Notes: a model not told the origin generated them from the sequence alone. A DNA stretch of 64,000 bases from Stramonita haemastoma (GCA_030674155.1 CM060328.1:36672316-36736315), one strand, 5' to 3'. Positions 36,353 through 49,784 are shown, numbered from the stretch's first letter. Numbers and translations: made by a program.

Positions 36353-38810
36353 AAAAGCTCTACAGAACCTCAACGTAGAAAAGCTCTACAGATCTTCAAC
36401 GTAAAAAAGCTCTACAGATCTTCAACGTAAAAAAGCTCTACAGATCCTCAACGTGAAAAATCTACAGAACTTCAACGTGGAAAAGGCTCTACAGAACCTT
36501 AACGTAGAAAAGCTCTACAGAACCTTAACGTAGAAAAGCTCTACAGAACCTCAGGGTAGAAAACCTCTACAGAACCTCAACGTAGAAAAGCTCTACAGAA
36601 CCTTAACGTGGAAAAAGCTCTACAGAACCTTAACGTAGAAAATCCCTACAGAACCTCAGGGTAGAAAAGCTCTACAGAACCTCAACATAGAAAAGCTCTA
36701 CAGAACCTCAACGTAGAAAAGCTCTACAGAACCTCAACGTAGAAAAGCTTTACAGAATCTCAACGTGAAAAACCTCTACAGAACCTCAACGTAGAAAAGC
36801 TGTACAGAACCTTAACGTAAAAAACCTCTACAGATCCTCAACGTGAAAAATTTCTACAGAATCTTAACGTAGAAAAGCTCTACAGAACCTTAACGTAGAA
36901 AATCCCTACAGAACCTCAGGGTAGAAAAGCTCTACAGAACCTCAACGTAGAAAAGCTCTACAGAACCTCAACGTAGAAAAGCTCTACAGAACCTTAACAT
37001 AGAAAAAGCTCTTCAAGACCTCAACGTAGAAAAGCTCTACAGAACCTCAACGTAGAAAAGCTCTACAGAACCTCAACGTAGAAAAGCTCTACAGATCTTC
37101 AACGTAAAAAAGCTCTACAGATCTTCAACGTAAAAAAGCTCTACAGATCCTCAACGTGAAAAATCTACAGAACTTCAACGTGGAAAAGGCTCTACAGAAC
37201 CTTAACGTAGAAAAGCTCTACAGAACCTTAACGTAGAAAAGCTCTACAGAACCTCAGGGTAGAAAACCTCTACAGAACCTCAACGTAGAAAAGCTCTACA
37301 GAACCTTAACGTGGAAAAAGCTCTACAGAACCTTAACGTAGAAAATCCCTACAGAACCTCAGGGTAGAAAAGCTCTACAGAACCTCAACATAGAAAAGCT
37401 CTACAGAACCTCAACGTAGAAAAGCTCTACAGAACCTCAACGTAGAAAAGCTTTACAGAATCTCAACGTGAAAAACCTCTACAGAACCTCAACGTAGAAA
37501 AGCTGTACAGAACCTTAACGTAAAAAACCTCTACAGATCCTCAACGTGAAAAATTTCTACAGAATCTTAACGTAGAAAAGCTCTACAGAACCTTAACGTA
37601 GAAAATCCCTACAGAACCTCAGGGTAGAAAAGCTCTACAGAACCTCAACGTAGAAAAGCTCTACAGAACCTCAACGTAGAAAAGCTCTACAGAACCTTAA
37701 CATAGAAAAAGCTCTTCAAGACCTCAACGTAGAAAAGCTCTACAGAACCTCAACGTAGAAAAGCTCTACAGAACCTCAACGTAGAAAAGCTCTACAGATC
37801 TTCAACGTAAAAAAGCTCTACAGATCTTCAACGTAAAAAAGCTCTACAGAACCTCAACGTAGAAAAGCTCTACAGAACCTTAACGTAGAAAAGCCCTACA
37901 GAACCTCAACGTGAAAAAAAACTACACAGCACCTCGATGGGGAAAAAAATTCTTCAGAATCTCGATAGGGAAAAAAAAGTTCTACAAAACCTCAACGTGG
38001 AAAAAGCCTATACAGAACTTCAACGTCAAAAAGCTGTGCAGAACCACGACGCGAAAAAGCTCTACAGAACCTTAACGTGAAAAAACTCTACAGAACTTCA
38101 ACGTGAAAAATCTCTACAGAACTTCAACGTGAAAAATCTCTACAGAACTTCAACGTGAAAAATCTCTACAGAACTTCAACGTGAAAAATCTCTACAGAAC
38201 TTCAACGCGGAAAAGATCTTATGAACCTCAACATGGAAAAATACTACAGAACCTCGACGTAGAAAAGCTCTATAGAACCTCCACGCGAAAAACCTCGAAA
38301 GAAAGAACCTCAACGTAGAAAAGCTCTACAGAACTTCAACGTGAAAAAGCTCTACAGAACCTCAACATAGAAAAGCTCTACAGAACTTCAACGTGAAAAA
38401 ACTCTACAGAGCTTCAATGTGAAAAACCTCTACAGAACTTCAACGTGAAAAACCTCTACAGAACTTCAACGTGAAAAACCTCAACAGAACTTCAATGTGA
38501 AAACAATTCTACAGAACTTCAATGTGAAAAACCTCTACAGAACTTCAATGTGAAAAACCTCTACAGAACTTCAATGTGAAAACAATTCTACAGAACTTCA
38601 ACGTGAAAAACCTCTACAGAACTTCAATGTGAAAAACCTCTACAGAACTTCAATGTGAAAACAATTCTACAGAACTTCAATGTGAAAACAATTCTACAGA
38701 ACTTCAATGTGAAAAACCTCTACAGAACTTCAATGTGAAAACAATTCTACAGAACCTCAAAGTGGAAAAAGTTCGTCAGTATTTTCACTTGGAAGAGCTC
38801 TTCAGAACAT
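35860..38810. repeat. Minisatellite array, 26-bp unit, about 2.95 kb
   Basis: The unit is CTCTACAGAACCTCAACGTA plus GAAAAG (26 bp) with variants (CTTAACG, CAGGGTAG, TTCAACGTGAAAA). Units at both margins are diverged and the centre is homogeneous. Because 26 is not a multiple of 3, any reading frame rotates and meets TAG or TGA. Confidence 0.97.
36352..37830. repeat. 703-bp higher-order repeat inside the minisatellite
   Basis: Marker units recur at exactly 703 bp: AATCCCTACAGAACCTCAGG at 36641 and 37344; the next such unit at 36901 and 37604; the CAGATCTTCAACG doublet near 36384 and 37087. Two full copies and the start of a third are visible. Confidence 0.85.
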
Positions 38811-38849
38811 CAACTCGAGAAAAACAGCAGATGCAAAGTTGACGTGCTC

Positions 38850-38999
38850 TGTGTGTGTATACGTGCATATGTGCGTGTGTACGTGCGTGTGTGTGTGTGC
38901 GCGTATGTACGTGTGTGTGTGCGTGTGTACGTGCGTGTGTGTGTGCGCGTATGTACGTGTGTGCACGTATGTACGTGTGTGCGCGTATGTACGTGTGTG

Positions 39000-39031
<32 letters not shown>

Positions 39032-39062
39032 TGCGTGCGGGGTGTGTGCGCGCGCGCGCGCG

Positions 39063-39094
<32 letters not shown>
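38850..39094. repeat. (GT)n/(GC)n compound microsatellite
   Basis: GTGC/GTAC mixtures then CG-alternating and GT tracts. One stray 26-bp-type unit (CAAATTATCAACATGGAAAA) follows at 39107. Confidence 0.9.
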
Positions 39095-39095
<1 letters not shown>

Positions 39096-41270
39096 GGAAA
39101 GGACCTTCAAATTATCAACATGGAAAAGTGATAGTTTTGCTAGTGACTGGTATCGTTTGTTTTTGGGGTTTTTTTTTTTGTAAACGAAGCAATGAGAACT
39201 ATACTACATCCCTCAAATCACTCAGCCATGCCGAGTCTATTTCACCAGCTTTTTACCACAGCCTGCTGAGTTGTACAGACTGAATTATTTTAGCAGATCC
39301 ATGAAATTGTATCAACAGATTGTCATGAAGTTGGTGTCAGAGTACTATATTATTTCTCACATATTGAGGAAATAAAGCGTAAAATACACATCCACCAAAT
39401 TTAGCGTCAAAATGGAAAGCCAGTATTAAGGTTAACGGCAGAACATAACGCTGGGGTCAACGTATAAAATTACTTTTTTTATACTGAGTTTGTTAATATC
39501 AAAGAATGAGTTTTTCTATTAAATATTGATCTACCTGGAGTCGCAGTATGTTGGGTTTTTTTTTCCCTCACTTTAGATCTATATTGAGCTATTTGATGAA
39601 CACTTTGAAGCTTATTTCTGTTTTTATGGATTCACTTGGTTTCAATGAAAAAAACAATTTTTCACATTTAATTGTTGCCGAAGTAAAGAGACCATCCTTC
39701 ATAAAAAAATGTTCAGTCTGTATCATTGTATAACTTTTTTCTTTCAAATTTAGTATGAAAAGCATATTTTTTTTCTTCATAGCATTTAGTTTGTATGAAA
39801 AGTTTTAAATTTTTTCCCCTTTATAATGATTCAGTTTGTAATGAATGCATCGGGTTTTTTTTTATCTTGAGTATCTTTACATAAAAATTTTCCTGTTTAG
39901 TGATTTTGCTTCAAAGTACAAAGTTGTTCGAGTTATTTTGTATCACTACGTATAGATAGTTCCCTCATACTATGTTATTTTGTATCACTATGTAAATTTA
40001 TTTCCTCGGTGTTTTATTTTGAATCACTTGGTTAAGTTATTCATTTTGCATCTCTGTATTACAGTTTTTCAAATTGAGCTGGTTGGTATCAAGATGTGTA
40101 GTATTTTTCCCTTTTATTGAGTTGGTTGGAACAAAAGCATAACTTTCTTTCCTTCATACTGAGGTTCCTCCACTCCTCACAGTTCTCAGCTTCCCATAGT
40201 ATTTGTTCACTCTCTGATATCTCCCCATCGTGTTCTGTCTCTTCTTCTCCTTGCTCTGTTGCCTGTAGGACATTCTTCTCCGGTTTCTTTTTTTGTTTGT
40301 TTTTGTTTTTTTGTAAAAGGACTTAAAAGATTAGTTACTCCCACACTGAAGCAGCATGGGCTGGGCCCGACTTTTCCGGCACTTGACGGCAGCACAACGC
40401 ATTTTTTGCTTGTGTGACAGATAGCGAAAGTTGTCTTAGCGTTCAATGAAGAAGCAGGAAACAAATTTTATTGGTTTGAAATAGAAATGGTCCAACACTG
40501 TTATTACATGCTTTCAACGCCATCATGGTGTGGTACCTAGACGCAGAAAAATTCTAAATCTCCAGTTCCGATCGGCACAACTTGTACAAAACAATGAAAA
40601 TCCTGACTGGAGATGTAGCGTTAAGGGGAGAGATCATATGATAACCGTATGAAAATTCTGACGTCGCAAATCTTTTCAAAATTGATAGGGGTATATCACC
40701 ATCGCACTTTTCACAGCAACAAATGGATATTTTGTTCTTGACTGCCGCAATTTGCTAAAGAAGAAAGTTGAGCACTTAAAGCCGAGTGCTGTATGTTTGA
40801 AGATGGATCATTAGTTTTCTGATAACTACTTTTCTCCTGTAGTTGGTGCTGTTCCTTTGTGCTGCCCTTAACTCTTAACTCTAACGCTTGTTCTTGCCCC
40901 GTACCGCAAACCCTAACACCTGACCATGTTGATTCTAACCTTAACACTGACCCAACTGACTCCGTTCTGCGGTATGGGGACACAGTTGTATAAGGGAACA
41001 GCAACAGCACAGGGAAGGAGTGGTTTAGTATAACTTATTCTGTATACAATCGTGATACGGATTTCGAGAGAAATGACATGAGAAAAAAGCCAGTCCTAAC
41101 CTTGGTGGTGGCATTGCTGGAAAAGAAATGTTTGCTGTAGGGTAGTCATTCCACCGTACCTACACACCGTACCTCTATAGATTTTGTAACATTGTTTCAA
41201 AAGTTTTGGTTAATGAATTTGAATGTTGTCAACCTCAAGTGTGGCCGTGTAGATTCGACATCACCACTAC
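39095..41270. other. No gene seen; degenerate tandem repeats
   Basis: From about 39470 to 40170 a T-rich unit of about 50-60 bp recurs with heavy divergence (TTATTTTGTATCACTA twice exactly, TTTGAATCACTT, TTTGCATCTCT). The rest is unremarkable. Confidence 0.45.
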
Positions 41271-41274
41271 CGTG

Positions 41275-41489
41275 CGAAAAAAATAGTGATAAGACCATTA
41301 GTACTTCAGTACTTTGTGACAGAAGGACCATTAACACTTTAGCACTTAGTGACAGAAGGACCATTAGTTCTTTAAGGCACTGTCCATGCATTGTAGAAGC
41401 ATCCCTTTGTAGCACCCTTCTATCGGTTCCTGTCTTACGCCTCTGGAGGCCATGTTACTACTATGATTATGCTTTTTAATTTTTTATGA

Positions 41490-41526
<37 letters not shown>

Positions 41527-41537
41527 CATTTTATTCA

Positions 41538-41568
<31 letters not shown>

Positions 41569-41572
41569 TTAA
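41275..41572. repeat. 36-bp tandem repeat and (ATT)n
   Basis: GTGACAGAAGGACCATTA repeats about 2.5 times at 41284-41380. ATT trinucleotide tracts are at 41487-41572. Confidence 0.8.
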
Positions 41573-41584
41573 ATTTTAACTATT

Positions 41585-41690
41585 CTGGGTTAGAGCTCCG
41601 AGATTCACCATGGTGAGATCATGCGTATGCGACCGTTTTTTGCCCACCGTTAAGGTAGCCGTATTCCGACTTAGGGTTGGCCTCTAACCA
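41585..41690 (+). repeat. Dispersed module M, best copy
   Basis: GAGCTCCGAGATTCACCATG, GTGAGATCATGCGTATGCGA, CCGTTTTTTGCCCACCGTTA, AGGTAGCCGTATTCCGACTT: the most complete and probably least mutated copy in the window. Confidence 0.7.
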
Positions 41691-41734
41691 CATCAATGTG
41701 AGCAGGTTTCTTTGTTTCTGTTTTTGCCTTCACC

Positions 41735-42345
41735 TATCCCATAGTCTAGTAGAATGTTGGGCAATCACTGAAAATTTTGCAACCAGCTTCTCTTCACGGT
41801 TCTCGGCTCTCCGTAGCAAGCCGTTCCATTCACGGCCCGTTATTCTCTTGTAATTATCTTCTGTTTGTCTTTGTTTGCTTTTTCGTTTCCCTCCTTGTAC
41901 TCTTCTCTGCAGGACAGTCTTGTTCAGTCGTGATCTTAGTGTGACGTGCTCCTACTACTTCAGTTTGCGTAGTTTTCACTGAAGCAAAAGACTTCATAAA
42001 GCTCAACGATGTTTTCAACTTTAGTTTTGACCTCTTCGTTAGTTATGTGAGATCTGTATGAGATATCAAGAAGTTTGCAAAAATCTCTCATCTCCACTGC
42101 TTGTATCCTTCTTCCAATGTTTGCTGTTATAGTTCAAGTTTTACATACTTACAAAAATGAGGACATGAGCAGGGAACGCATCGGTCTGGTCTTGAAGCTG
42201 ATTGTGATGTTCTTGTCGTTTCAGAGGACTTCTAAGCTTCGTTGTTGAAGCTGTGTTCTGGGCTATTCTAGGCAGATTTTAAGGTTTTTATCCGATACTA
42301 TAGTTCCCAGATTTTTAAGCCTACGGACAGTCAGTTTTTTTTGGT
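41735..42345 (-). pseudogene. Decayed LINE (non-LTR retrotransposon) 3' end
   Basis: Reverse-strand reading in shifting frames gives LKNLGTIVSD, NDKNITISFKTR, MRSLLMSSF, ISH.ITNEEVKTKVENIV, EHVTLRSRLNKTVLQ and LVAKFSVIAQHSTRL. This is the typical C-terminal region of marine invertebrate LINE polyproteins (after the reverse transcriptase). Several stops and frameshifts show it is dead. Confidence 0.65.
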
Positions 42346-42537
42346 TTATGATAATGTCGGTGCTGATGCCATTTAACAATATTAAATCTATGAAGTAAAG
42401 AGGATTTTCTTATACTCCATAAAATAACAGTACATGAAACAGGATTTTTTCACGTAGTGTGGAAAGGGGCCGGCCATGGTTTATCAGGAAAAGAAGTTTT
42501 GTGTTATGAAGTGTTTCTCTATTTGTTTGTTCAATTA

Positions 42538-42660
42538 TTTTATTCTTTTATATCGAGGATAGTTGAATAAGCCCTCATGTAGGCCTACTTAAAAAAAAAA
42601 AATGGGTTATATCCAGTCCTAGTGTGTGTATGCAGTTTTGTATACTATAATCTAGCTAGG
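42538..42660 (-). mobile_element. SINE-A tail fragment
   Basis: TTCTTTTATATCGAGGATAG, TTATATCCAGTCCTAGTGTG, TATGCAGTTTTGTA; the rest is replaced by a GT microsatellite. Confidence 0.75.
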
Positions 42661-42679
42661 AAGGAAGAGGAGCGGGAAA

Positions 42680-42680
<1 letters not shown>

Positions 42681-42758
<78 letters not shown>

Positions 42759-42807
42759 GGTGCGTGCGTGCGTGCGGATGCGTGCGTGCGTGCGTGCGTG
42801 CGTGCAT
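42681..42807. repeat. (GT)n-(GTGC)n microsatellite
   Basis: GT repeats grading into GTGC repeats. Confidence 0.95.
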
Positions 42808-45159
42808 GTCAATACACGTTTCTTTTAAAGCCTTTTAAAAAAAATTCAGAGGAGAAGTTCAAGAAAAAAGCTGCTTGAGCTGTCATTTAACAGTTTTCTT
42901 TTATGAATAATGATTGGTTAGAATAATTTTTATCATGTGGTCTGTTGGAAAAGCATTCTGTTGTCAAGAGTATAGTCTCGTTGGTTTCTTAGCTTCGATT
43001 TAAGTATTTGTTGTAGTTTTATTGTAGTATTTCATAATAGTATACATTATAGATCTAGATTCCAGGGGTGGCACTTGATTCTTAGTGGCTGGGCGTTATT
43101 TGAGGGTTGTATCCCCATTTTTGAATTGTGACGATTTTTGAATGGTCTTTGAATGTTGGCACATATGCAGGGATTTTTATGTAATCGTTCATATACTTAT
43201 TATTATTATTTTTTATATTATTATTTTTTAATTTTTTTATTTTTAATGATGATGTTATTATTATTACTATTTTCATATTCGTGTTGAAGTACTCAGCTCA
43301 AAATGGAAGCAGTGTATAGCAGATGCCCTTTCCTTTAAAATGTAGATGTTAGAATTTGGGCGTCGTCAATTGCTATGTAACCCACTGTATTTATAGATTT
43401 TTATTCCAACATAGCCTGACATTATTATTGTTAATGTTGTGGTGACATTATAGTTTTGCTCGTGAAGCATTTTCGTCTTGGGCTGATCTATTCCCCAGCT
43501 GTAAGGGACATGCTGCTTTTGAATGTTTTTCTTCTTCCACCATTGGCTTGATTGACTTTGCTACATTATTTCTTCTGCAAAACTTGTACACTATTTTGAT
43601 CCAAATATAGCATTGCCCTTCTTAAATGAATTACGCCCTGCTTTTAAATTGAGATGGTATGTGATGCTTTTCATTTGATGTTTAAATATTTATTGAGGAG
43701 GGGGGGGGGGGGGGATTTTCTGCTTTATCTGGACAGTCGTATAATTTTTTTTGTATTTTCATGCACACAATCCAAGCCATGCCAACATTTTTTAATCTTA
43801 AAATGAAGGATAGTATATGTGTGTAGCTTGTTGCCTGTATCATTTCTAGATCATGCCAACCTGAAGAAGACGGCTTAAAGCCTGCTTTTAAAATATTTTT
43901 ATTATGCAAACTTATTGTACAATGTTTTTGCATAGATGGTCACTGGTCGGTTCGTTTGTTATGCATTAAATACCTTCCATTTTGTTTGCCTCCCCATCTC
44001 CATTTTTTCTATTTATCCAGGGACAATTTAGTGTTGTGTGTTTTATTTTAAAATATGTTGCAGTCAAAGATGCTTTCTAAATTGATTTTATTTCCGTGAA
44101 AGTGTGGATTGTGCATGTTAGGTTGGTAGCTTTTTTTGTTTTTGTTTTGGGGTTGTAGATATCAGTGGTTTCCTTGCTCAGTTAGTACACTATTAAAAAA
44201 TATCCTTTTCACTACCTTGAGGGGAGATGAATTGTGTATGTCAGATTCTTTTGCTTTTGGGTTGTAACTGATATCCATGGTTTCCTTGCTAAGTTAGTAT
44301 CTTTTTTTAATATCCCCTTCACTACCTTAAAAGGATGAATTGTGGGTGTTAATATTTTTGCTTTTAAGTTGTAACTTTTATCAGTGGTTTCCTTGCTTTG
44401 TACATAAAAAAAATCTTTCCTACCCTGAGCCCAGTTAAGCTTGTTCTAGAATCCCATCTGGAAATGTTCTGTAGCGTCGATTGTTACTACCCCATTTGTT
44501 TAACCGATATCATATGCGATAAAACCCATGCTTTCCCATTTAAATAAAAGTCGAACATGTTGCATATTCCTTAAGCAGATCAACTAAAACATAATTGCTG
44601 CAACCACTTTTGCTTCCAATTTTCCTGTATTTTATAAGAGCCATGGACAAGGTTGAGAAATGTATGGCTTAAACAGTTTAGAAACTATGTGGTGAGCACA
44701 CACCACTGGCACTTGACTACCAAACTGTCATACTTTGCTGAGAAAAATAAGAGCTTTGCACAGCTCCCTCTTTTTTAAACATACAAGCTGATGCTTTCGA
44801 ATTCTTGTTCAGGGGTTTTTGCTTCCTGGCTGTAAAAGAGAACCTGGCCGGAGTTAAGAAGCTTTGTATCACTTCTGTGTTTTAAAATCATGTTAGTAGC
44901 TGAACAAAAGTCAGTTGGTCAGTCGCTGTGTCAATGCTGGTCAGAGCATTGGGAAAAGCCTACCTCCCCCTCCAGCGAAAAAGGCTGAAGTTAGGGTTGG
45001 GTAGCTGGCTCGCAGCTGAAATAAAACAAGATGAAAAGGAAACCTTAGTATGACTTGTAGAAAACAAAACCTTGTTAAAACTTGATGGAAAGTCATACAA
45101 CTCAATAAAAAATCATAAAAAAAAAAAAAAAAATAAGGAAAAGTTGGCCAGGGTATTTT
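42808..45159. other. No gene seen; one diverged tandem repeat
   Basis: AT-rich DNA. At 44095-44420 a unit of about 115 bp (GAATTGTGTATGTCAG-like start, GGTTTCCTTGCT, TATCCCCTTCACTACCTT) repeats three times. A 16-bp poly-G run lies near 43699-43714. Confidence 0.5.
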
Positions 45160-45570
45160 TTGGAAGACGTGTTTATGAATGACTGTCTATACAAATGTAG
45201 AGTTTGTGTATAAATAGGATCTCCATTCGCGAATAACTGTATTTGCAAGTGTATAGTATGTGTATAGGATCTTTAGTCATAAATGACTGTGTTTACAAGT
45301 GTACAGTATGTGCTTAAGATATTTTTTTGAATGACAGTTTTTGTGTAGAGTATGTGTATAGGATCTCTTTTTTATGAATGACTGTATTTATAAGTGTAGA
45401 ATATGTAAACAAGATCTCCATTGATCAATAAATGTGTTTACAAAATTATGTGCATAAGATCTTCATCCATGAATGTTTATGCTCACATAAGTCTGGCTTA
45501 TGTGCATAGGATCTCTATTCATGAATGACTAGTTTATTCAAATGTAGAGTACGAGTACAAGATCTCGATT
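45160..45570. repeat. Degenerate tandem repeat, about 60-bp unit
   Basis: Units contain ATGAATGACTGT, TACAAGTGTA, AGTATGTGTATAGGATCT; about seven copies. Confidence 0.75.
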
Positions 45571-45599
45571 GTGTATGTACTTTTTTCTGTAACCCCTTC

Positions 45600-45728
<129 letters not shown>

Positions 45729-46204
45729 TTATCTCTTTCCCCTTTGAATGTATGTACTGCCAGTTCATTCAATATTATATGACTGATTCTTAGACACATT
45801 CAGGTTTATCAAAATGCCTGACAGAAAAAAACCTGCATGCACAAGATAACTAGTACATTTTAGTACATTATAGTACTCCTTAATAAACAATATAAATCCG
45901 AAGTTCAACAAACCATGGATTTAAACCTATGCAAAGTGATGTAAACTCATTTTCAAAATGTATCATCAGATTTATAGAGTCTGGGCTTGGGCGTGTGTTG
46001 ATGTTGCTATCAAAGTAGCTCATTTCTGATTTCTAAAAAAAAGTCTAAAACCAGATCAAGACTTGTAAATCAAGCCGAAAATAAAAATCGAAACGTGTCT
46101 TTATAAACAAAAGAAACTAGACAAAAATACTCCTAACGAACTAAAGCAGAATAAGACATAAAAGCGAAAAATAGAAACCCCATACCAAGAACGTCTGTGT
46201 GTGT

Positions 46205-46437
46205 TTAATTTTTTTATATCGATGATAATGGAATAAGCACTCGTGTGCTTTTTTGTATCCAGTCCCCGGGTGTATGCAGTTGTGTAAATATTTTCATCTG
46301 TTCCCACCGGCACGCAATGGCCTTCTCACGAACAGGGGAACAGGATTTAACGTGCGCGCAAGATGGTCTGCGTGCGTTCGCACACGGGGCCTCGGTTTAC
46401 AGTCTCATCCGAAAGACTTGGGGTGAGTGGAGTCAGC

Positions 46438-46440
<3 letters not shown>
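46205..46440 (-). mobile_element. SINE-A, 5'-truncated
   Basis: Tail ATATCGATGATAATGGAATA, body GTTCCCACCGGCACGCAATG, GTGCGTTCGCACACGGGGCC, ending at GAGTCAGCACT where a GT microsatellite (46441-46494) takes over. Confidence 0.85.
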
Positions 46441-46481
<41 letters not shown>

Positions 46482-46494
46482 TGTGCGTGTGTGT

Positions 46495-47615
46495 GAACAT
46501 GGAGGGGGGGGGGGCACCAGGCACTTATCTGATTTTGTAGGAGAGATATAAGGGGAAGAGGTAGTGTGGGAGGACGAGGTATGATGTACATGGTCAGATC
46601 AGAGGAAAGCCAAATAAGAGCTGGGTAATGATAGGATGGGTTTTTTTCCCACCTGATTTATCTTAAAGTAAGTCATCTTGCAATAGGTGTAAAACTTGGT
46701 CAAAATTGTCATAGGCTGAAAAGTACCTTTGCTGATAGCAGGGTTCACTTTTCTTTCTTTTTTTAAGGGGGGGGGGGGGGGAGAATACAAACACCGAGTT
46801 CAAACAATCTTTGGTATTAGTAGGACTGATAATGTGCCACATGTATTGGCTCTCACAATCATTGTGTCTACATGCCGTTGTGTCCACATGTATTCAGACG
46901 TGCAGTCCAACCAACCAACCCACTGTCCCCTCCCAGATAGTAGCTTTTTGACACTAATCCCAAATAACCTTAACTTCGATATTAACCTTAGCCCACGACA
47001 TGTGGACAGAAAAGCAGATAGGTACCATGGTATAAGCTGATGCGATAACAAGAAACGTGTTTTTTTGTCGGGGGAGGGGGGATGAAGAAAAGGGAGGAGG
47101 ATGTTTAGGGGTAGAAGAACTGTCCTAGATTGTGGAAGGTGTGGATGATTGAAGGGGGGGGGGGGGGGGGTGAGAGATGGGGGAGGCATGGCTATGTTTC
47201 TCGACAGGGTGTGGGAGCAAACATCTCATTTGTTGTAATGTGGCCACGGGCGAGAAATATTCTAGTAAATAAGATAATCAAAAAATAGGAAACAATGCAC
47301 TTTAAAAAAAAATAGTTAAAAGAAAAATAGTGTGGGTAGCTTATGCGACAAAAAGACAGGGGGGAATTGAGCTTTTAAAAGAATCTTGTCGGACAGTGGG
47401 TGTGTTTTGAAGAAATTTAAAAAAGCACTTCTATTCGTATGCTAAACCATGCGGCATTCATTCATAACCTCATTTTAAACCTCGGAGTGATTGTAATTGG
47501 TCATTTACTTTTTTGGTTCCGTATGTGTGTTTTTTTCGAATAAGAGTTGGAAACTTTGCATTATTTTTTTCTTCTGGTAATACTATTGCTGTTGGTGGTG
47601 GTGGAGTTGAAGAAG
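46495..47615. other. No gene seen
   Basis: Several poly-G runs (46503-46514, about 46767-46780, 47154-47171). Nothing else recognised. Confidence 0.4.
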
Positions 47616-47619
47616 AAGC

Positions 47620-47651
47620 GTGCGCATGTGTGTGTGCGTGTGTGTGTGTGC

Positions 47652-47683
<32 letters not shown>

Positions 47684-47790
47684 ATGTGTGTGTGTGTGTG
47701 CGTGCGTGTGTGTGTGTGCGTGCGTGTGTGTGTGTGTGTGTGTGTGCGCACGCGCGTGCGTGTGTGTATGTGTGTGTGTGTGTGTGTGTG
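47620..47790. repeat. (GT)n/(GC)n microsatellite
   Basis: Interrupted GT repeat. Confidence 0.95.
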
Positions 47791-47899
47791 TTTAAAGCAA
47801 AGTTTCCTCAAGTCTAGTTAGGTTTGGTTATTAACTAATCAGTTTTTGTTCAGGAATATTCGATCTTCTTTATTAATTGAAATTCTCTAAGTTTATGTA

Positions 47900-48260
47900 G
47901 TTGTAAGATGAGGAAGAGTAGGAATAGTGATGGTGGTAGAAGTAGTAGATGAAGTATTAGTAGTAGTAATGAAAGTAGTGGTAGTAGAAGTGCTAGTAAC
48001 AGCAGCAGCAGAAATAGCAGCAGCTCCAGCACCAGCAGTAGTAATAGAAGTAAAGATCTACTGAGACGGTTGAAGCAACCATATTGTCCGCCATTCATTC
48101 AAATTTTGAAAAATCATGCATTTCTATTGCATGTGGTAGGAGGAGGAGCAGCATAGAAAATAGCAGCCGTAGCAGTTGTTGGAATAGAAGTAGTAAAGTA
48201 TTGGTGGTAATGGTAGAGACAGCATTAGCAGTTTAGTAATAGCTGCAGCAGTCATTCGCA
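47900..48260. repeat. (AGT)n/(AGC)n trinucleotide-rich region
   Basis: Imperfect AGT, AGC and GGT triplets in two blocks (47910-48055 and 48135-48250). Old, decayed trinucleotide expansion rather than coding. Confidence 0.7.
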
Positions 48261-49365
48261 TTTACTCAAACTATAAGATAAACAATCGAGCATTCAACGC
48301 AACACACTTGGATAGATTTGATGATATACAGTATTTTATTCATGTTCATACAAAACATGCCCAGATGAGCGGACCATATCAATACATCCATTTTCTCATG
48401 TTCATCTTCACTCTAACCTTAACCGAGGCAAACGAACAAATTTGCGAAAGCACCTCGCTTCAGTTAAATCTGTCATCCACAGATCATCCTCTATGAGATC
48501 ATAGAGGAAACAATATGAGCTACGAAATGTTGATCTTATAGAGATGGTAAATGAAATGATTTTACAGTCAAGATGACTGCATGTTCTGTCTCACCAAGTA
48601 GCTCACTAGTATACACTAAGGAACCCACACATAAACGAAGAATCAAAAGAAAAAATAAGAACAAAAACAAAAAAGACAAAACAACTAGCAAATACACCTA
48701 CTAGCCAATCGACCGACAAGCCGGCTAACTTGCTAATTAACTTGCTAGCTTATTAACTTAACAAATCACTAATTCACTATTTCAAGTATTTACATGCAAC
48801 ACGATTCGACATGAAATATTGCTTTATGCTTGCTAGTAAAAAATATCTGTTCTATTTTCATGTCAGCATCAACAAATGGATAATGATAAAGACAATGACG
48901 AAGCTAGGCCCGAAACCAGCCTGGTGGATTCTTGATTAAATCCCAACCCTTGACGCTGATCGACTCTACAGCTTCTATCTGACAGATTACAGCCAGTTGC
49001 GTATTTGTGTGTAGAGATATTTATGTGCATATTCCCAAAAGCGTTGCATGTGTGAATGACTTTTTGTGCATAAGTTGTGTAGGCATGTATTCAATCTTGT
49101 ATTCAATTATGCGTGCAAGTGCATGCATGTGTGCAAGTATATCTACGAGTAAGACATTTCATTACTTTAGGCAAAGCTGTGGCACATTATCTAGCTTGTG
49201 CTGGACTTTCAGGCTTATTTGTCTCAAACAGTTGGTCCACACTGTACCATTTCCTCTGCCTCGTTTATCTGACACTATCCGAATCTTTTCTTCATAAGCA
49301 TGTTCCGTTTTCTCATCAACATTTATTTTAGTATTGTCTTATTTCCTAAGCTTCTTATTTCCTAC
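48261..49365. other. No gene seen
   Basis: AT-rich flank downstream of the reverse-strand gene at 49.9 kb. A reverse AATAAA lies near 49323 but is too far away to assign. Confidence 0.4.
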
Positions 49366-49369
49366 GTTT

Positions 49370-49676
49370 CTTCTTTCCTACGCTTACTTTCCGATACTTC
49401 TTATTTCCTACGCTTATTTCCTACGCTTACTTTCCGATACTTCTTATTTCCTACGCTTATTTCCTACGCTTACTTTCCGATACTTCTTATTTCCTACGCT
49501 TATTTCCTACGCTTACTTTCCGATACTTCTTATTTCCTACGCTTATTTCCTACGCTTACTTTCCGATACTTCTTATTTCCTACGCTTATTTCCTACGCTT
49601 ACTTTCCGATACTTTTATTTCCTACGCTTCTTATTTCCTACGCTTACTTTCCGACGCTTCTTATTTCCTACGCTTA
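49370..49676. repeat. 43-bp tandem repeat
   Basis: CTTTCCGATACTTCTTATTT then CCTACGCTTATTTCCTACGC; markers at 49391, 49434 and 49477 give a 43-bp period, about seven copies. Confidence 0.95.
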
Positions 49677-49705
49677 AACAAAACAATGCAAAGTCTTGTT
49701 AAGAG

Positions 49706-49708
<3 letters not shown>

Positions 49709-49772
<64 letters not shown>

Positions 49773-49784
49773 CACACACACACA
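49709..49784. repeat. (CA)n microsatellite
   Basis: About 37 CA units, about 105 bp beyond the stop codon of the reverse-strand gene. Confidence 0.95.

Noticed and set aside
40860..40960. Telomere-like CCCTAA repeat
   Set aside because: Only scattered AACCCTAAC words in otherwise unrelated sequence.
47850..48098. Leu-rich transmembrane protein on the reverse strand
   Set aside because: It is the antisense of an AGT/AGC trinucleotide-rich region; no start context or splice sites.
49300..49702. Tyr/Phe/Pro repeat protein
   Set aside because: It follows the 43-bp tandem repeat exactly and exists in more than one frame.
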